DNA of 64,000 nt from Lysobacter silvisoli. Lineage in GTDB: Bacteria > Pseudomonadota > Gammaproteobacteria > Xanthomonadales > Xanthomonadaceae. A program made the position numbers and the translations under genes. The notes under the pieces were generated by a model, which did not search any database, was not told the origin of the DNA, and saw nothing but the letters and a program-made list of their open reading frames with translations. Shown in pieces: positions 17,983-26,780 of the stretch (positions are counted from its first letter, which is position 1; the number at the start of each line of letters is the position of its first letter). The DNA lies in contig NZ_QTSU01000001.1 in the NCBI RefSeq assembly GCF_003382365.1, forward strand, positions 1,922,001 to 1,986,000. The letters are read 5' to 3'.

Positions 17983-18115
17983 GCGCCCGCACACGGCCTT
18001 GCGGCCGCTCCACACCTGGACAAATCGTCTCAGACTGAACCCGGAGCGCCGCGCTTCTTGCCCGCCTCACACAGGGGCGGGACAATGACCGACTGAACGC
18101 CAGAATCCGTCGGTA

Positions 18116-20026
18116 ATGATCGATCCGCAGCGCTACCCGCGTCTTTCCCGCATCCAAGTTCCCGCCGACCTGCGCCAGTTCCCGGAAGAGGAACTGCCGG
18201 CCATCGCGGAGGAACTGCGCGCCTACCTGATCGAACAGGTCGCCCTGGTCGGCGGCCACTTCGGCGCCGGGCTCGGCGTGATCGAACTGACCGTGGCCCT
18301 GCACTGGCTGTACGAAACGCCGGTGGACCGCCTGGTCTGGGACGTGGGCCACCAGAGCTATCCGCACAAAATCCTCACCGGCCGCCGCGACAGCATTCAC
18401 ACCGTCAAGCAGAAGGACGGCGTGGCGCCGTTCCCCAAGCGCGACGAATCCGAGTACGACACGCTCGGCGTCGGCCACAGCTCCACCTCCATTTCGGCCG
18501 CGCTGGGCATGGCGGTGGCGCTGCAGCGCCGCGGCGACGAGCGCAAGGTGGTGGCGGTGATCGGCGACGGCGCGATGACCGCCGGCATGGCCTTCGAGGC
18601 GCTGGCCCATGCCGGCGGCATGACCGACCCCGAACCGAATCTGCTGGTGATCCTCAACGACAACCAGATGTCGATCTCCGAGAACGTCGGCGGCGTGACC
18701 AAGATGCTGGGCCGCCTGACCGGCAGCCGCACGCTCAACGCGCTGCGCGAGGGCGGCAAGAAATTGCTCGGCGACAAGAACAAGCCTGCGGCCAAGTTCG
18801 TGCGCCGCTGGGAAGAACACTGGAAGGGCATGTTCGTGCCTTCGACTTTCTTCGAGGAAGTCGGCTTCCACTACACCGGCCCCATCGACGGCCACGACCT
18901 GCCCGCGCTGCTGGGCGCGATGAAGACGCTCAAGGGCCTCAAGGGGCCGCAGCTGCTGCACATCATCACCACCAAGGGCAAAGGCTACGAACTGGCCGAA
19001 GACGACCAGATCGGCTACCACGCGGTGGGCCCGTTCGATCCCGAGAAGGGCCTGGTCAGCAAGCCCGGCGCCAAGAAGCCGACCTACACCGACATCTTCA
19101 GCGACTGGCTGTGCGACATGGCCGCCGCCGACGAGCGCCTGATGGGCATCACCCCGGCCATGCGCGAAGGCTCGGGCCTGGTGCGCTTCAGCAAGGAATA
19201 CCCGCAGCGCTATTTCGACGTGGCCATCGCCGAGCAGCACGCGGTGACCCTGGCCGCGGGCATGGCCATCGAAGGCGCCAAGCCGGTGGTGGCGATCTAT
19301 TCCACCTTCCTGCAGCGCGGTTACGACCAGCTCGTGCACGACGTGGCGATCCAGAACCTGGACGTGCTGTTCGCGATCGACCGCGGCGGCGTGGTCGGCC
19401 CCGACGGCGCGACCCATGCCGGCAACCTGGACCTGTCCTACCTGCGCTGCGTGCCGAACATGGTGGTGATGGCGCCGGCCGACGAGGACGAGTGCCGCAA
19501 GATGCTGTCCACCGGCTTTGGCTACCAGGGCCCGGCCGCGGTGCGCTACCCGCGCGGCACCGGCCCCGGCACGGCGGTGCAGCCGAACCTGGACACGCTG
19601 CCCATCGGCAAGGCCGAAGTGCGCCGCAACGGTTCGCGCGTGGCCCTGCTCGCCTTCGGCGCGATCGTACCGGCGGCCGAACAGGTCGCCGCCGAACTCG
19701 GCCTGACCCTGGTCAACATGCGCTACGTCAAACCGCTGGACCGCGCGCTGGTGCTGGAACTGGCCAAGAGCCACGAAGGCTTCGTGACCCTGGAAGACAA
19801 CGTGGTCGCCGGCGGCGCCGGCAGCGGCGTGGCCGAACTGCTGGCCGCCGAAGGCGTGCTGCTGCCGATCCTGCACCTGGGCCTGCCCGACGAATTCCAG
19901 CACCACGCCAGCCGCGAACAGCTGCTGGCCGAAGCGGGCCTGGATGCGGCGTCGATACGCGCCAGCGTGCTGGCGCGCTGGCCGCAGTTGCTGGGTGCGC
20001 CCGCGCCGCGTAGCGCGGCGCTCTAA
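18116..20026 (+). CDS. dxs: 1-Deoxy-D-xylulose-5-phosphate synthase
   Basis: 636 residues, full length for the family. It condenses pyruvate and glyceraldehyde 3-phosphate with thiamine diphosphate, the first step of the MEP isoprenoid pathway; ispD and ispF of the same pathway lie near 52 kb. Motifs: [17 protein letters not shown], the thiamine-diphosphate motif GDGAMTAG (GDG at 150-152) with [16 protein letters not shown], and the pyrimidine-domain sequence [20 protein letters not shown]. The C-terminal transketolase domain ([18 protein letters not shown]) is intact. The ATG at 18116 starts [13 protein letters not shown], as expected for xanthomonad Dxs. Confidence 0.97.
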   Translation: MIDPQRYPRLSRIQVPADLRQFPEEELPAIAEELRAYLIEQVALVGGHFGAGLGVIELTVALHWLYETPVDRLVWDVGHQSYPHKILTGRRDSIHTVKQKDGVAPFPKRDESEYDTLGVGHSSTSISAALGMAVALQRRGDERKVVAVIGDGAMTAGMAFEALAHAGGMTDPEPNLLVILNDNQMSISENVGGVTKMLGRLTGSRTLNALREGGKKLLGDKNKPAAKFVRRWEEHWKGMFVPSTFFEEVGFHYTGPIDGHDLPALLGAMKTLKGLKGPQLLHIITTKGKGYELAEDDQIGYHAVGPFDPEKGLVSKPGAKKPTYTDIFSDWLCDMAAADERLMGITPAMREGSGLVRFSKEYPQRYFDVAIAEQHAVTLAAGMAIEGAKPVVAIYSTFLQRGYDQLVHDVAIQNLDVLFAIDRGGVVGPDGATHAGNLDLSYLRCVPNMVVMAPADEDECRKMLSTGFGYQGPAAVRYPRGTGPGTAVQPNLDTLPIGKAEVRRNGSRVALLAFGAIVPAAEQVAAELGLTLVNMRYVKPLDRALVLELAKSHEGFVTLEDNVVAGGAGSGVAELLAAEGVLLPILHLGLPDEFQHHASREQLLAEAGLDAASIRASVLARWPQLLGAPAPRSAAL

Positions 20027-20030
20027 AGGC

Positions 20031-20106
20031 GAAAAGCAAATCCTCCTCAATCCCTCTTTTTCAAAGGGGGAAGGCAAGCCGAGCAGCGGACGACGGGGGA
20101 TTTGCT
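20031..20106. repeat. Second copy of the AAATCC.../GGGGGATTTGCT intergenic repeat
   Basis: Starts GAAAAGCAAATCC and ends GGGGGATTTGCTG, with CTTTTTCAAAGGGGG inside, the same building blocks as the element at 13347-13456. It lies between the convergent dxs and DUF3325 genes, where it may help end both transcripts. Confidence 0.7.
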
Positions 20107-20121
20107 GTTGCTGTTGCTTGC

Positions 20122-20451
20122 TCAGCCCAGCAATACCGCCGTAGCCAGCCCGCTCAGCGCCGCGGCGAACGCCAACTTCGGACTGGCTCTGGGCCACAGC
20201 GTCAACGCCAACGACCAGGCCAAGGCCGACACGATCAGCGCCGCCGTCCAGAAGACCGGGCCTTGCGCCCAACCCCAGCCCTGCACGAACAGGGCGAAAT
20301 CCGCCGCCAGCAACCCCCAGCCCACCGCGCGCATCGCGCGTGCACGCCTAGGCCGAAACGCTCCCGCGAACGCCTGCTGGTGGTGCTTCTCCAGCCCCAG
20401 GCTCAACAGGCACCACGCGGCGATTCCCAGACACAAACCCAGCCACAACAT
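20122..20451 (-). CDS. DUF3325-like membrane protein (iron-uptake operon)
   Basis: 109 residues with three predicted membrane helices (about 3-20, 40-60, 66-85) and a hydrophilic HHQQAFAGAFRPRRARAMRAVGW segment. The size and pattern fit DUF3325 proteins, which follow a PepSY membrane gene in siderophore-uptake loci of Pseudomonas and xanthomonads. It is the last gene of the leftward operon, 12 bases after the PepSY gene stop. The molecular function is unknown. Confidence 0.75.
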   Translation of the reverse strand: MLWLGLCLGIAAWCLLSLGLEKHHQQAFAGAFRPRRARAMRAVGWGLLAADFALFVQGWGWAQGPVFWTAALIVSALAWSLALTLWPRASPKLAFAAALSGLATAVLLG

Positions 20452-20463
20452 GCGCGCGCCTCC

Positions 20464-22032
20464 TCAGCGTTCCGCCAGCGCCGGCCCGCCGGCGCGCTCG
20501 CGCCGCCGCGACGCGCGCGCATCCTGCGGCTGCCGCGCCTTGGCGTAGCTGCGCCAGGCCAGCGCCGCGAAACCCGCGCCCAGCCCCAACGCGGTCAGAT
20601 CCACCGCCGCCAGCGCCCAATCGCCGCGGCCCAGCGTGGCCAGCAGATGGCTGTTCGGCGCCGTCGCCAGGTTCACCAGCGGAATTGCCGCGAACGCCAA
20701 GGCATTCAAGCCGAACCACCGGCCCCAGCCGCGCCGGTGCACGGCCGGAATCGCCGCGTACAGCGAGGCCGCGATCCACACCGCGCAGAACACCGCGATC
20801 TCCGCGCCGCTGCGACCGGCCGCATCGGCCGCGATCAGCCGATTGCCGATCACCATCGCCGCACTGGCCAACGGCATGCCGCCGACCACGCCCAGGTTCA
20901 ATGCCTGCACCAGGCCATAGCCCGACAGGCTGCCGGCCTCGGCGATCTTCTTGGCGCGCTTGTTCACCCATACCTGCAGGCCGCTGGCGATCATCACGCA
21001 ACCGGCGATGCCCATCACGAAGTACAGCCAGCGCAATGCGCTGCCGCCCCACTGCGCCATGTGCAGGCCGCCGAGAAAGGTGTACGCGGTATAGCCCGCC
21101 GCCATCTCGCCGCTTTGGTGCAGGAAGCGCCCGTCGCCGGCGTCGTAGAACACCTGGCGGAAGTTCCAGGCCACATCGCGGCTGTGGTCGCCGCCGAAGG
21201 AAATGGTCGCGCTGGTGTCGTCGGGGTGGTGCACGCTCGCCCAGGTCACCGGCTCGCCCAGGCGCGCGCGCGCATCGGCCAGCAAGGCGTCGAGCGAGTG
21301 GATGCGCTGCAGCGGCTTGCCGGTCTCCGGCCGCTCATAGCTGTCGGCGGCCTCGACGAAGAACTTCTCCACGTCGCCGTCGTAGGCGGCGAACAATCCG
21401 GCCGGCATGTAGTTGGCGACGAAGATCGCCACGCCGGTGTAGGCGATCATCAGATAGAACGGCAGGCCCAGCACGCCGGTGAGGTTGTGCCCGTCCAGCC
21501 AGGCGCGCTGGCCGCCGGCCGTGGGCCGGAAGGTGAAAAAGTCCTTGAAGATGCGCTTGTGGATCACGATGCCGGTAACGATCGCCACCAGCATGAACAT
21601 GCCGGCCAGGCCGACCACGTACATGCCCCAGGTTCCGGCGTGCAGGTTGTAGTGCAGGGTGAAGAAGAATTCGCCGCCTGCGGTCTCGGGCACGGCGGCG
21701 CCGGTGGACGGATCCAGGTCCAACAGGTCCGGGTCGCCGGCGTCGTAGTACACCCCGCCCTGCAGGGTCTTGCTGCGCTCGCCCGGCAAGGTGAGGTAGT
21801 AGGCGTGCGGGTGTTCTTTGGAAAGCTTCTGCAATTGCGCTACAGCCGCGTCCAGGCTCACCGCGTCCGCACCGCGCTCGTGGCCGTGCAGCGCCGGCTG
21901 CATCCAGTGGGTGAGCTCCTTGTCGAAGCAGGCGATGGTGCCGCCGACGAAGATCACGAACAGCAGCCAGCCCACGATCAGGCCGGTCCAGGTGTGCAGC
22001 CAGGCCATGGCCTGCGAGTAGGTGTTCTTCAT
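20464..22032 (-). CDS. PepSY-associated membrane protein (putative ferric-siderophore reductase-like)
   Basis: The ATG at 22032 gives 522 residues beginning MKNTYSQAMAWLHTWTGLIVGW, the standard start of this family; a longer upstream frame overlaps the DUF3649 gene. Membrane helices lie near 10-30, 145-165, 195-215 and 340-360, with later C-terminal helices, separated by periplasmic PepSY-type segments (TYSQ... LDLDPSTGAAVPETAGGEFFFTLHYNLH; ADARARLGEPVTW). His residues in the helices (LHTWTG, FFTLHYNLHAG) could hold heme or metal. Relatives such as FoxB/FpvG take part in siderophore iron reduction at the inner membrane; this role is inferred from family, operon partners and the upstream Fur box. 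Confidence 0.9.
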   Translation of the reverse strand: MKNTYSQAMAWLHTWTGLIVGWLLFVIFVGGTIACFDKELTHWMQPALHGHERGADAVSLDAAVAQLQKLSKEHPHAYYLTLPGERSKTLQGGVYYDAGDPDLLDLDPSTGAAVPETAGGEFFFTLHYNLHAGTWGMYVVGLAGMFMLVAIVTGIVIHKRIFKDFFTFRPTAGGQRAWLDGHNLTGVLGLPFYLMIAYTGVAIFVANYMPAGLFAAYDGDVEKFFVEAADSYERPETGKPLQRIHSLDALLADARARLGEPVTWASVHHPDDTSATISFGGDHSRDVAWNFRQVFYDAGDGRFLHQSGEMAAGYTAYTFLGGLHMAQWGGSALRWLYFVMGIAGCVMIASGLQVWVNKRAKKIAEAGSLSGYGLVQALNLGVVGGMPLASAAMVIGNRLIAADAAGRSGAEIAVFCAVWIAASLYAAIPAVHRRGWGRWFGLNALAFAAIPLVNLATAPNSHLLATLGRGDWALAAVDLTALGLGAGFAALAWRSYAKARQPQDARASRRRERAGGPALAER

Positions 22033-22042
22033 GCGCGCGTCC

Positions 22043-22375
22043 TCACGGCCGGGCCGCGTAGCCGGGGAAGGCCCAGGCCACGGCGTACAGCGCCGCGGCG
22101 GCCAACAGCAGGGTCCACAGCGCGCGCCAGGCGCTCTTGGCCGCGAACGCGTGCATCGCCGCGTAGCACCACACCGCAAAGCACAGCAGGCTGGCCGCCA
22201 CCACCCGGTCGCTGCGCGAGAACGGCAGCACCACGGTCAGGAACGCGGTGGATGCGTAGGCCAGCAAATAACCGGCGACCACCGCGGCGAACGCACGCAC
22301 GGCGACGGCGCCGCGGTAACGCCACGGCAGGGATTTGCGTTTGCGCGCAGGCGCGGCGGCGGTAGTGGCGGACAT
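22043..22375 (-). CDS. DUF3649-like membrane protein
   Basis: 110 residues: a basic N-terminus (RKRKSLPWRYRGAVAVRAFAAV) and three predicted membrane helices (about 27-50, 60-78, 88-105). In siderophore loci a DUF3649 protein commonly precedes a PepSY membrane protein and a DUF3325 protein, exactly the order seen here. It is the first gene of the operon, 10 bases before the PepSY start. Function unknown beyond an iron-uptake association. Confidence 0.78.
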   Translation of the reverse strand: MSATTAAAPARKRKSLPWRYRGAVAVRAFAAVVAGYLLAYASTAFLTVVLPFSRSDRVVAASLLCFAVWCYAAMHAFAAKSAWRALWTLLLAAAALYAVAWAFPGYAARP

Positions 22376-22421
22376 GCGGGAGCCAGGTCGGGCGCAGCGG
22401 CGGCGCGCAGATCGCAGTCTA

Positions 22422-22446
22422 TTTGATAATAGTTCTCATTAGCAAA
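22422..22446. promoter_or_regulatory. Predicted Fur box upstream of the DUF3649-PepSY-DUF3325 operon
   Basis: A 25-base near-palindrome, TTTGATAATAG and CTCATTAGCAAA separated by TT, close to the 19-bp Fur consensus built from GATAAT units. It lies 47-71 bases upstream of the DUF3649 start codon. On the minus strand it also contains TATTAT, a plausible -10 element, so Fur-Fe binding would block the promoter. It is AT-rich in an otherwise GC-rich region. Confidence 0.75.
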
Positions 22447-22562
22447 CATCGCGAGCGGCTGAACGGATGCCGCACGAGCGCGCGGCCCCACCCCGCCTCG
22501 CACTGCGAGTCTGCACACGAATCTGGCAGGCTCCACGCACCCTCACCCACGGATCGCAACGG

Positions 22563-23561
22563 ATGCGCTTCGCCCTGCTCGCCTGCCTCGCGTTCTGCCT
22601 CGCTCCCGCCGCCCACGCGCAAAGCGCCGCGCCCGCTCCCGCCGAAGTCATCCGCGACGTCGACACCGTGGTGGTGTCCGGCGTGCTGCCCGGCCCGGGC
22701 ATGTGGAAGGTCAGCCGCGGCGACCATGTGCTGTGGATCCTCGGCACGCTGAGCCCCGTGCCCAAGGGCATGACCTGGCTGTCGCGCGACGTCGAAGCGG
22801 TGATCGCGCAGTCGCAGGAGATCATCGAGCCGCCCTCGCTCAACGTCAGCAGCGACCTGGGCATGTTCCGCAGCATGCTGCTGATCCCCTCGGCGCTGAA
22901 GGCACGCAAGAACCCCGACGACAAGACGCTGCGCGAAGTGGTGCCGGCCGACTTGTACGCGCGCTGGCTGCCGCTGAAGGCGCGCTACATCGGCAGCGAC
23001 CGCGGCGTGGAGAAATGGCGGCCGGTGTTCGCCGCGCAGGAACTGTATGAAGCCGCGATCCGCCGCTCCGGCCTGTCGCTGAGCGGCATCGTCTGGCCGG
23101 TGGTCAAGGAAAACGCCAAGAAGCATGAGGTCAAGCTCACGCCCTCGCGCCTGGAGATCAAGATCCAGGACCCCAAGGCCGCGATCAAGGAGTTCAACCA
23201 AAGCGCCCTGGCCGACACCGACTGCTTCGCCAAGACCCTGGCCCGCATCGAGGGCGACCTGGAAACCATGCGCGCACGCGCCAACGCCTGGGCCGTGGGC
23301 GACATCGAAGCCCTGCGCGCGCTGCCGCAGGGCGACCAGTACGAAGTCTGCGTGCGCGCGGTCACCGCCTCCGCCGTGGCCCAGCGCCTGGGCTTCGGCG
23401 ACATGCGCGCGCGCGTCACCGAACATTGGCTGGGCAAGGCCGACGCCGCGCTGGCCAGCAACCGCGTCACCTTCGCCACCCTGCCGATCGCCGAACTGCT
23501 GCGCGAAGACGGCTACCTGGCCAAGCTCAAGGCGCGCGGCTACACGGTGGAGGAACCCTGA
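22563..23561 (+). CDS. TraB/GumN family protein
   Basis: The ATG at 22563 gives 332 residues with a signal peptide (MRFALLACLAFCLAPAAHAQS, cleavage near 21). The mature part has the family opening VSRGDHVLWILGTLSPVPKGMTWLSRDVEAVIAQSQEII and a helical core with a short conserved C-terminus (VTEHWLGKADAALASNRVTFATLPIAELL). TraB/GumN proteins, named from pAD1 TraB and the Xanthomonas gum cluster, are erythromycin-esterase-like proteins of unknown exact activity. Divergent from the iron-uptake operon; the Fur box is 117 bases upstream of the start, so shared iron control is possible. Confidence 0.88.
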   Translation: MRFALLACLAFCLAPAAHAQSAAPAPAEVIRDVDTVVVSGVLPGPGMWKVSRGDHVLWILGTLSPVPKGMTWLSRDVEAVIAQSQEIIEPPSLNVSSDLGMFRSMLLIPSALKARKNPDDKTLREVVPADLYARWLPLKARYIGSDRGVEKWRPVFAAQELYEAAIRRSGLSLSGIVWPVVKENAKKHEVKLTPSRLEIKIQDPKAAIKEFNQSALADTDCFAKTLARIEGDLETMRARANAWAVGDIEALRALPQGDQYEVCVRAVTASAVAQRLGFGDMRARVTEHWLGKADAALASNRVTFATLPIAELLREDGYLAKLKARGYTVEEP

Positions 23562-23625
23562 GCCGCTGCAGGCGTGCGCACGAGCGCGCATGCTAGGGTC
23601 GCGCATCGGACACCGGAGATCGACC

Positions 23626-23931
23626 TTGGTCACCTGCTACCTGCGCTACGTGCTCGACCCGGCCAAGCTGAGCGAGTTCGAAACCTACGCCCGCATGTGG
23701 ATCCCGCTGGTCGAGCGCCTGGGCGGCACGCACCACGGCTACTTCCTGCCCGGCGAGGGGCCGAGCAATATCGCGCTGGCGTTGTTTTCGTTTCCTTCGC
23801 TGGCCGCCTATGAGATCTACCGCCAGCAGGCCGCCGACGATCCCGGTTGTCAGGCGGCGGTGCGCTATTACGAGGAAACGCGCTGCTTCTTGAGCTACGA
23901 GCGCAGCTTCTACCGGCCGGTGCTGGCGTGA
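23626..23931 (+). CDS. NIPSNAP-family small protein
   Basis: 101 residues from a TTG start at 23626, chosen because GGAG lies 8 bases upstream and translation from it begins MVTCYLRYVLDPAKLSEFETYARMW, the usual NIPSNAP opening; no ATG is available in this frame after the preceding gene. The ferredoxin-like dimeric alpha/beta fold is seen in GTHHGYFLPGEGPSNIALALFSFPSLAAYEIYRQQA and the C-terminal CFLSYERSFYRPVL. Family members are small cytoplasmic proteins of unknown biochemical role. It ends 32 bases before the next gene. Confidence 0.85.
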   Translation: MVTCYLRYVLDPAKLSEFETYARMWIPLVERLGGTHHGYFLPGEGPSNIALALFSFPSLAAYEIYRQQAADDPGCQAAVRYYEETRCFLSYERSFYRPVLA

Positions 23932-23963
23932 CGGCGGAGCGGCCGCGATCCGGGGGCGACTGA

Positions 23964-24449
23964 GTGCCCTTCACGCCCATCCACCTGGGCCCCGGCCTGG
24001 CGTTCAAGGCCATCGGCGGCCGCCATTTCAGTTTCATGGTGTTCGGCGGCGCCCAGGTGCTGATGGACATCGAGCCTTTGGTCGGCATCCTGCGCGGCTG
24101 GCCGGTGCTGCACGGCTACACCCATACCGTGTTGGGCGCCCTGTTGATCGGCCTGCTGGCCGGGGCGATCGGCCGGCCGATCAGCGAAACCTGTTTGCGC
24201 TGGCTGCGCCTTCCGCATGCGCCCTTCACTTGGCCGGCATCGTTCGCCGGCGGGCTGATCGGCACCTACTCGCATGTGTTGCTGGACGCGATCATGCACA
24301 GCGACATGCATCCGGCCTGGCCGCTGTCCGCCGCCAATCCGCTGCTGCGCTGGATTTCGGTGGATGAGTTGCACTTGCTGTGTTTGGGGCTGGGTTTGGC
24401 GGGGTTGGCGGCGATGGCCGTGCGGGCGGCCTGGGCGAGTTTGCGCTGA
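23964..24449 (+). CDS. DUF457-like metal-dependent hydrolase, membrane protein
   Basis: 161 residues from a GTG start at 23964. The start MPFTPIHLGPGLAFKAIGG and the buried HGYTHTVLGALLIGLLAG and YSHVLLDAIMHSDMHPAWPL segments are the spaced His/Asp clusters of the LexA-regulated inner-membrane hydrolase family (DUF457, YdjM type). About four membrane helices are predicted (50-70, 85-105, 110-125, 135-155). The reaction is unknown. Co-directional with the NIPSNAP gene and probably co-transcribed. The final 50 bases have lower GC than the body. Confidence 0.78.
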   Translation: MPFTPIHLGPGLAFKAIGGRHFSFMVFGGAQVLMDIEPLVGILRGWPVLHGYTHTVLGALLIGLLAGAIGRPISETCLRWLRLPHAPFTWPASFAGGLIGTYSHVLLDAIMHSDMHPAWPLSAANPLLRWISVDELHLLCLGLGLAGLAAMAVRAAWASLR

Positions 24450-24493
24450 GGTTTTCGTAGGGGCGGACTGGCGCCGTGATGTGTAACTTCGCG

Positions 24494-24608
24494 CGCCCTC
24501 ACCCCAACCCCTCTCCCGTGAACGGGAGAGGGGCTAAAGCAGCAAGCTGCGTCGAATGCATCCCCTCTCCCGCTTGCGGGAGAGGGCTAGGGTAAGGGGG
24601 TGAGCGAA
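24494..24608. repeat. REP-like element with two CCCTCTCCCG hairpins
   Basis: Two hairpins, CCCCTCTCCCGT/ACGGGAGAGGGG (24508-24533) and CCCTCTCCCGC/GCGGGAGAGGG (24562-24586), are framed by CCTCACCCC and GGGGGTGAG ends, so the whole element is a larger palindrome. This CTCTCCC/GGGAGAG type is a widespread REP pattern in proteobacteria. It opens a 615-base gene-free stretch. Confidence 0.8.
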
Positions 24609-24671
24609 GCGAATGCCCTTGACCCTCGCTCGGGCGCCGAACTCGCCATGCAAATAGAAGACCCGTAGGGC

Positions 24672-24696
24672 GGCGCACAGGAGGTGCGCCGTTTTT
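24672..24696 (+). terminator. Terminator-like hairpin GGCGCAC/GTGCGCC with T-run
   Basis: A 7-bp perfect stem with a 5-base loop is followed by GTTTTTC on the plus strand. It lies about 220 bases after the DUF457-like gene and could end the TraB-NIPSNAP-DUF457 transcript. Confidence 0.55.
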
Positions 24697-24781
24697 CGCT
24701 GGCACAGGATGTGCCATCGAAAAATCCCCGCGCAAACTCCGCTCTCGCACGGGAGCTCTGGCGAAGCGTTTTTCTTTGGTT

Positions 24782-24811
24782 ACTTTCTTTTGACGCTTAT
24801 CAAAAGAAAGT
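24782..24811. repeat. Perfect 11-bp inverted repeat ACTTTCTTTTG/CAAAAGAAAGT
   Basis: The arms are 24782-24792 and 24801-24811 with an 8-base spacer; the surroundings read TTTGGTTACTTTCTTTTG and GAAAGTGACCCGG, a sequence I recall as recurrent between genes of xanthomonads and beta-proteobacteria. The open frames across it look repeat-derived rather than genic. It is noticeably AT-rich. Confidence 0.6.
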
Positions 24812-24884
24812 GACCCGGCCGCTTGCGGACGGAAGCTGTTGCTGTTGCTTCAACCAACACACCCACACACCTTCGCGAGCTCGG

Positions 24885-25056
24885 AGCGGATCGCGGCTCA
24901 CGCCGCTCCTACAGAAAGCACATCCCGCAGAGACCGAAGCGTTCGTCGTCGTTGCGGGTCGCGGTCGCAGCTTGCGCAGCTCCTACAGGAGTGGGCGCAG
25001 CGTTCGTCGTAGCTGTAGGGCCGTGGTCGCGGCTTACGCCGCTCCTACCCAAAAGG
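24885..25056. repeat. Cluster of three CGCGGCTCACGCCGCTCCTAC-type repeats
   Basis: Copies of the core CGCGGCTTACGCCGCTCCTAC lie near 24891-24914, 24957-24996 (diverged: GTCGCAGCTTGCGCAGCTCC) and 25025-25053, all in the same orientation with about 60-base spacing. The same core occurs as inverted pairs at 49546-49646 and 58131-58206. The remaining bases between 24450 and 25064 hold no gene that I can support. Confidence 0.75.
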
Positions 25057-25064
25057 CCGGCGCA

Positions 25065-25427
25065 CTATTCGGCGGGCTTGTTCGGGCTATCCGGCGCGGG
25101 CGCAGGCGCCGCCTGCGGCACCACCACCACCGGCGTCGCATGCGCCACATGCGCCGGGCGCGGCCCGAAGCCGAAGGCTTCGTCGCTGCGCGCGGAGACG
25201 ATCATGCGCACCATGTTGGTCGGCACCATGAGCTCCAGCGATACCGCCCGCCCCTCGCTGGTCTGCATCTCCAGCGTCATCTCGATCAGCGCGCCGGCGG
25301 TGTCGATTTCGCGGCACAGCACATGCGGGCCGCCGGGGCTGTCCAGCAGATAGGGCTTGATCGCCTCTCCCAGCGCTTCCAGCGCCTGCGGAAAAAAGAA
25401 AACGGCGTAGCCTCGCGATTCTTCCAT
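25065..25427 (-). CDS. Small cytoplasmic protein of unknown function
   Basis: 120 residues from an ATG at 25427 (upstream GGGGGATCCGCA, a good ribosome site at GGGGGA). Residues 1-90 form a predicted alpha/beta fold (YAVFFFPQALEALGEAIKPYLL; HVLCREIDTAGALIEMTLEMQ), and the tail is Pro/Ala-rich (VVVVPQAAPAPAPDSPNKPAE) and likely disordered. No signal peptide or membrane segment. It precedes the repeat island and follows purT by 46 bases. I do not recognise a family. Confidence 0.65.
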   Translation of the reverse strand: MEESRGYAVFFFPQALEALGEAIKPYLLDSPGGPHVLCREIDTAGALIEMTLEMQTSEGRAVSLELMVPTNMVRMIVSARSDEAFGFGPRPAHVAHATPVVVVPQAAPAPAPDSPNKPAE

Positions 25428-25473
25428 TGCGGATCCCCCTGTCAGGACCGTGGTACGGAACGGGACGCCGCGC

Positions 25474-26673
25474 TCAGCGCAGCTCGATGGTCAATGCCGC
25501 GGCCGCCTCGCGCGCGCGCTCGCGCGCCGCGTCCACATCGGCACCCAGCGCCAGCGTGACCGCCACCCGGCGGTGGCCCTCCACGCGCGGCTTGCCGAAC
25601 AAGCGCAGTTGGGTGTCGGCCTGCGTCAGCGCCGCGTCGACGCCGGAGAACACCGGCACGCCGTGGCCCTGCGCCAGCACCGCGCAGGATGCCGAGGGGC
25701 CGTATTCGCGGATCGCCGGAATCGGCAGGCCCAGGATCGCGCGCGCGTGCAGCGCGAACTCGCTCAGGTCCTGCGAAATCAGGGTGACCAGGCCGGTGTC
25801 GTGCGGCCGCGGCGAGACCTCGCTGAACCAGACCTCGTCGCCGCGCACGAACAACTCCACGCCGAACACGCCCCAGCCGCCCAGGTCGTCGGTGATCGCA
25901 TGCGCGATCTGCTGCGCGCGCTCCAGCGCGCGCGGCGACATCGGCTGCGGCTGCCAGCTTTCGCGGTAGTCGCCGTCGCGCTGCAGGTGGCCGATGGGCG
26001 CGCAGAAGGTGGTGCCGCCGGCATGGCGCACGGTCAGCAGGGTGATCTCGTAATCGAAGTCGATGAAGCCCTCGACGATGACCCGGCCGGCGCCGGCGCG
26101 GCCGCCGGTCTGGGCGTAGTCCCAGGCGCGGTCCACGTCGTCGGTGCCGCGCACCAGGCTCTGGCCCTTGCCCGAGGACGACATCACCGGCTTGACCACG
26201 CAGGGCAGGCCGATCTCGGCCACGGCGGCGCGATAGTCCTCCACGGTGTCGACGAAACGGTAGGGCGAGGTCGGCAGCTGCAGGGTTTCGGCGGCCAGGC
26301 GGCGGATGCCCTCGCGGTCCATGGTCAGGCGCGCGGCGCGCGCGGTCGGAATCACCCGCGTATCGGTGCCGCGCTCGGCGAATTCGCGCTCCAGCTCCAC
26401 CAGGGTCTGGGTGTGGATGGCCTCGATCTCCGGCACGATCAGGTGCGGGCGTTCGGCGGCGATCAGCGCGCGCACGGCCTGGCCATCGAGCATGTCCAGC
26501 ACATGGCTGCGGTGCGCGACCTGCATGGCCGGCGCGTCGGCGTAGCGGTCGGCCGCGATCACCTCCACCCCGTAGCGCTGCAGTTCGATCGCCACCTCTT
26601 TGCCCAATTCGCCCGAACCGAGCAGCAACACGCGACAGGCGTGCGGGGACAGGGGCGTGCCGAGCGTGGTCAT
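25474..26673 (-). CDS. purT: Formate-dependent phosphoribosylglycinamide formyltransferase
   Basis: 399 residues, full length. It makes formyl-GAR from GAR, formate and ATP in de novo purine synthesis, an alternative to folate-dependent PurN. ATP-grasp order: N-terminal Rossmann-like domain ([22 protein letters not shown]), ATP-binding core ([36 protein letters not shown]), and the catalytic acidic pair in [29 protein letters not shown]. The start [21 protein letters not shown] matches PurT of relatives. The next purine gene in the window is purA at 33 kb. Confidence 0.97.
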   Translation of the reverse strand: MTTLGTPLSPHACRVLLLGSGELGKEVAIELQRYGVEVIAADRYADAPAMQVAHRSHVLDMLDGQAVRALIAAERPHLIVPEIEAIHTQTLVELEREFAERGTDTRVIPTARAARLTMDREGIRRLAAETLQLPTSPYRFVDTVEDYRAAVAEIGLPCVVKPVMSSSGKGQSLVRGTDDVDRAWDYAQTGGRAGAGRVIVEGFIDFDYEITLLTVRHAGGTTFCAPIGHLQRDGDYRESWQPQPMSPRALERAQQIAHAITDDLGGWGVFGVELFVRGDEVWFSEVSPRPHDTGLVTLISQDLSEFALHARAILGLPIPAIREYGPSASCAVLAQGHGVPVFSGVDAALTQADTQLRLFGKPRVEGHRRVAVTLALGADVDAARERAREAAAALTIELR

Positions 26674-26780
26674 GCGGATTCCTGGCGATGCGTAGTGGAG
26701 GCTGACGCTAGTCTAACTTTCCGCGCACCGGATCGGGTCCGGACTGTCGGCGCGCGCGCCGGTCGTGCGATGCTTGCGCC

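Noticed and set aside
17879..20272. Antisense open frame of 797 codons across dxs
   Set aside because: Opposite a complete Dxs with all motifs; the frame also runs into repeat DNA.
24684..25559. Open frame of 291 codons through the repeat island
   Set aside because: Its residues come from repeats and from the antisense strand of a 120-residue gene; there is no conserved domain.
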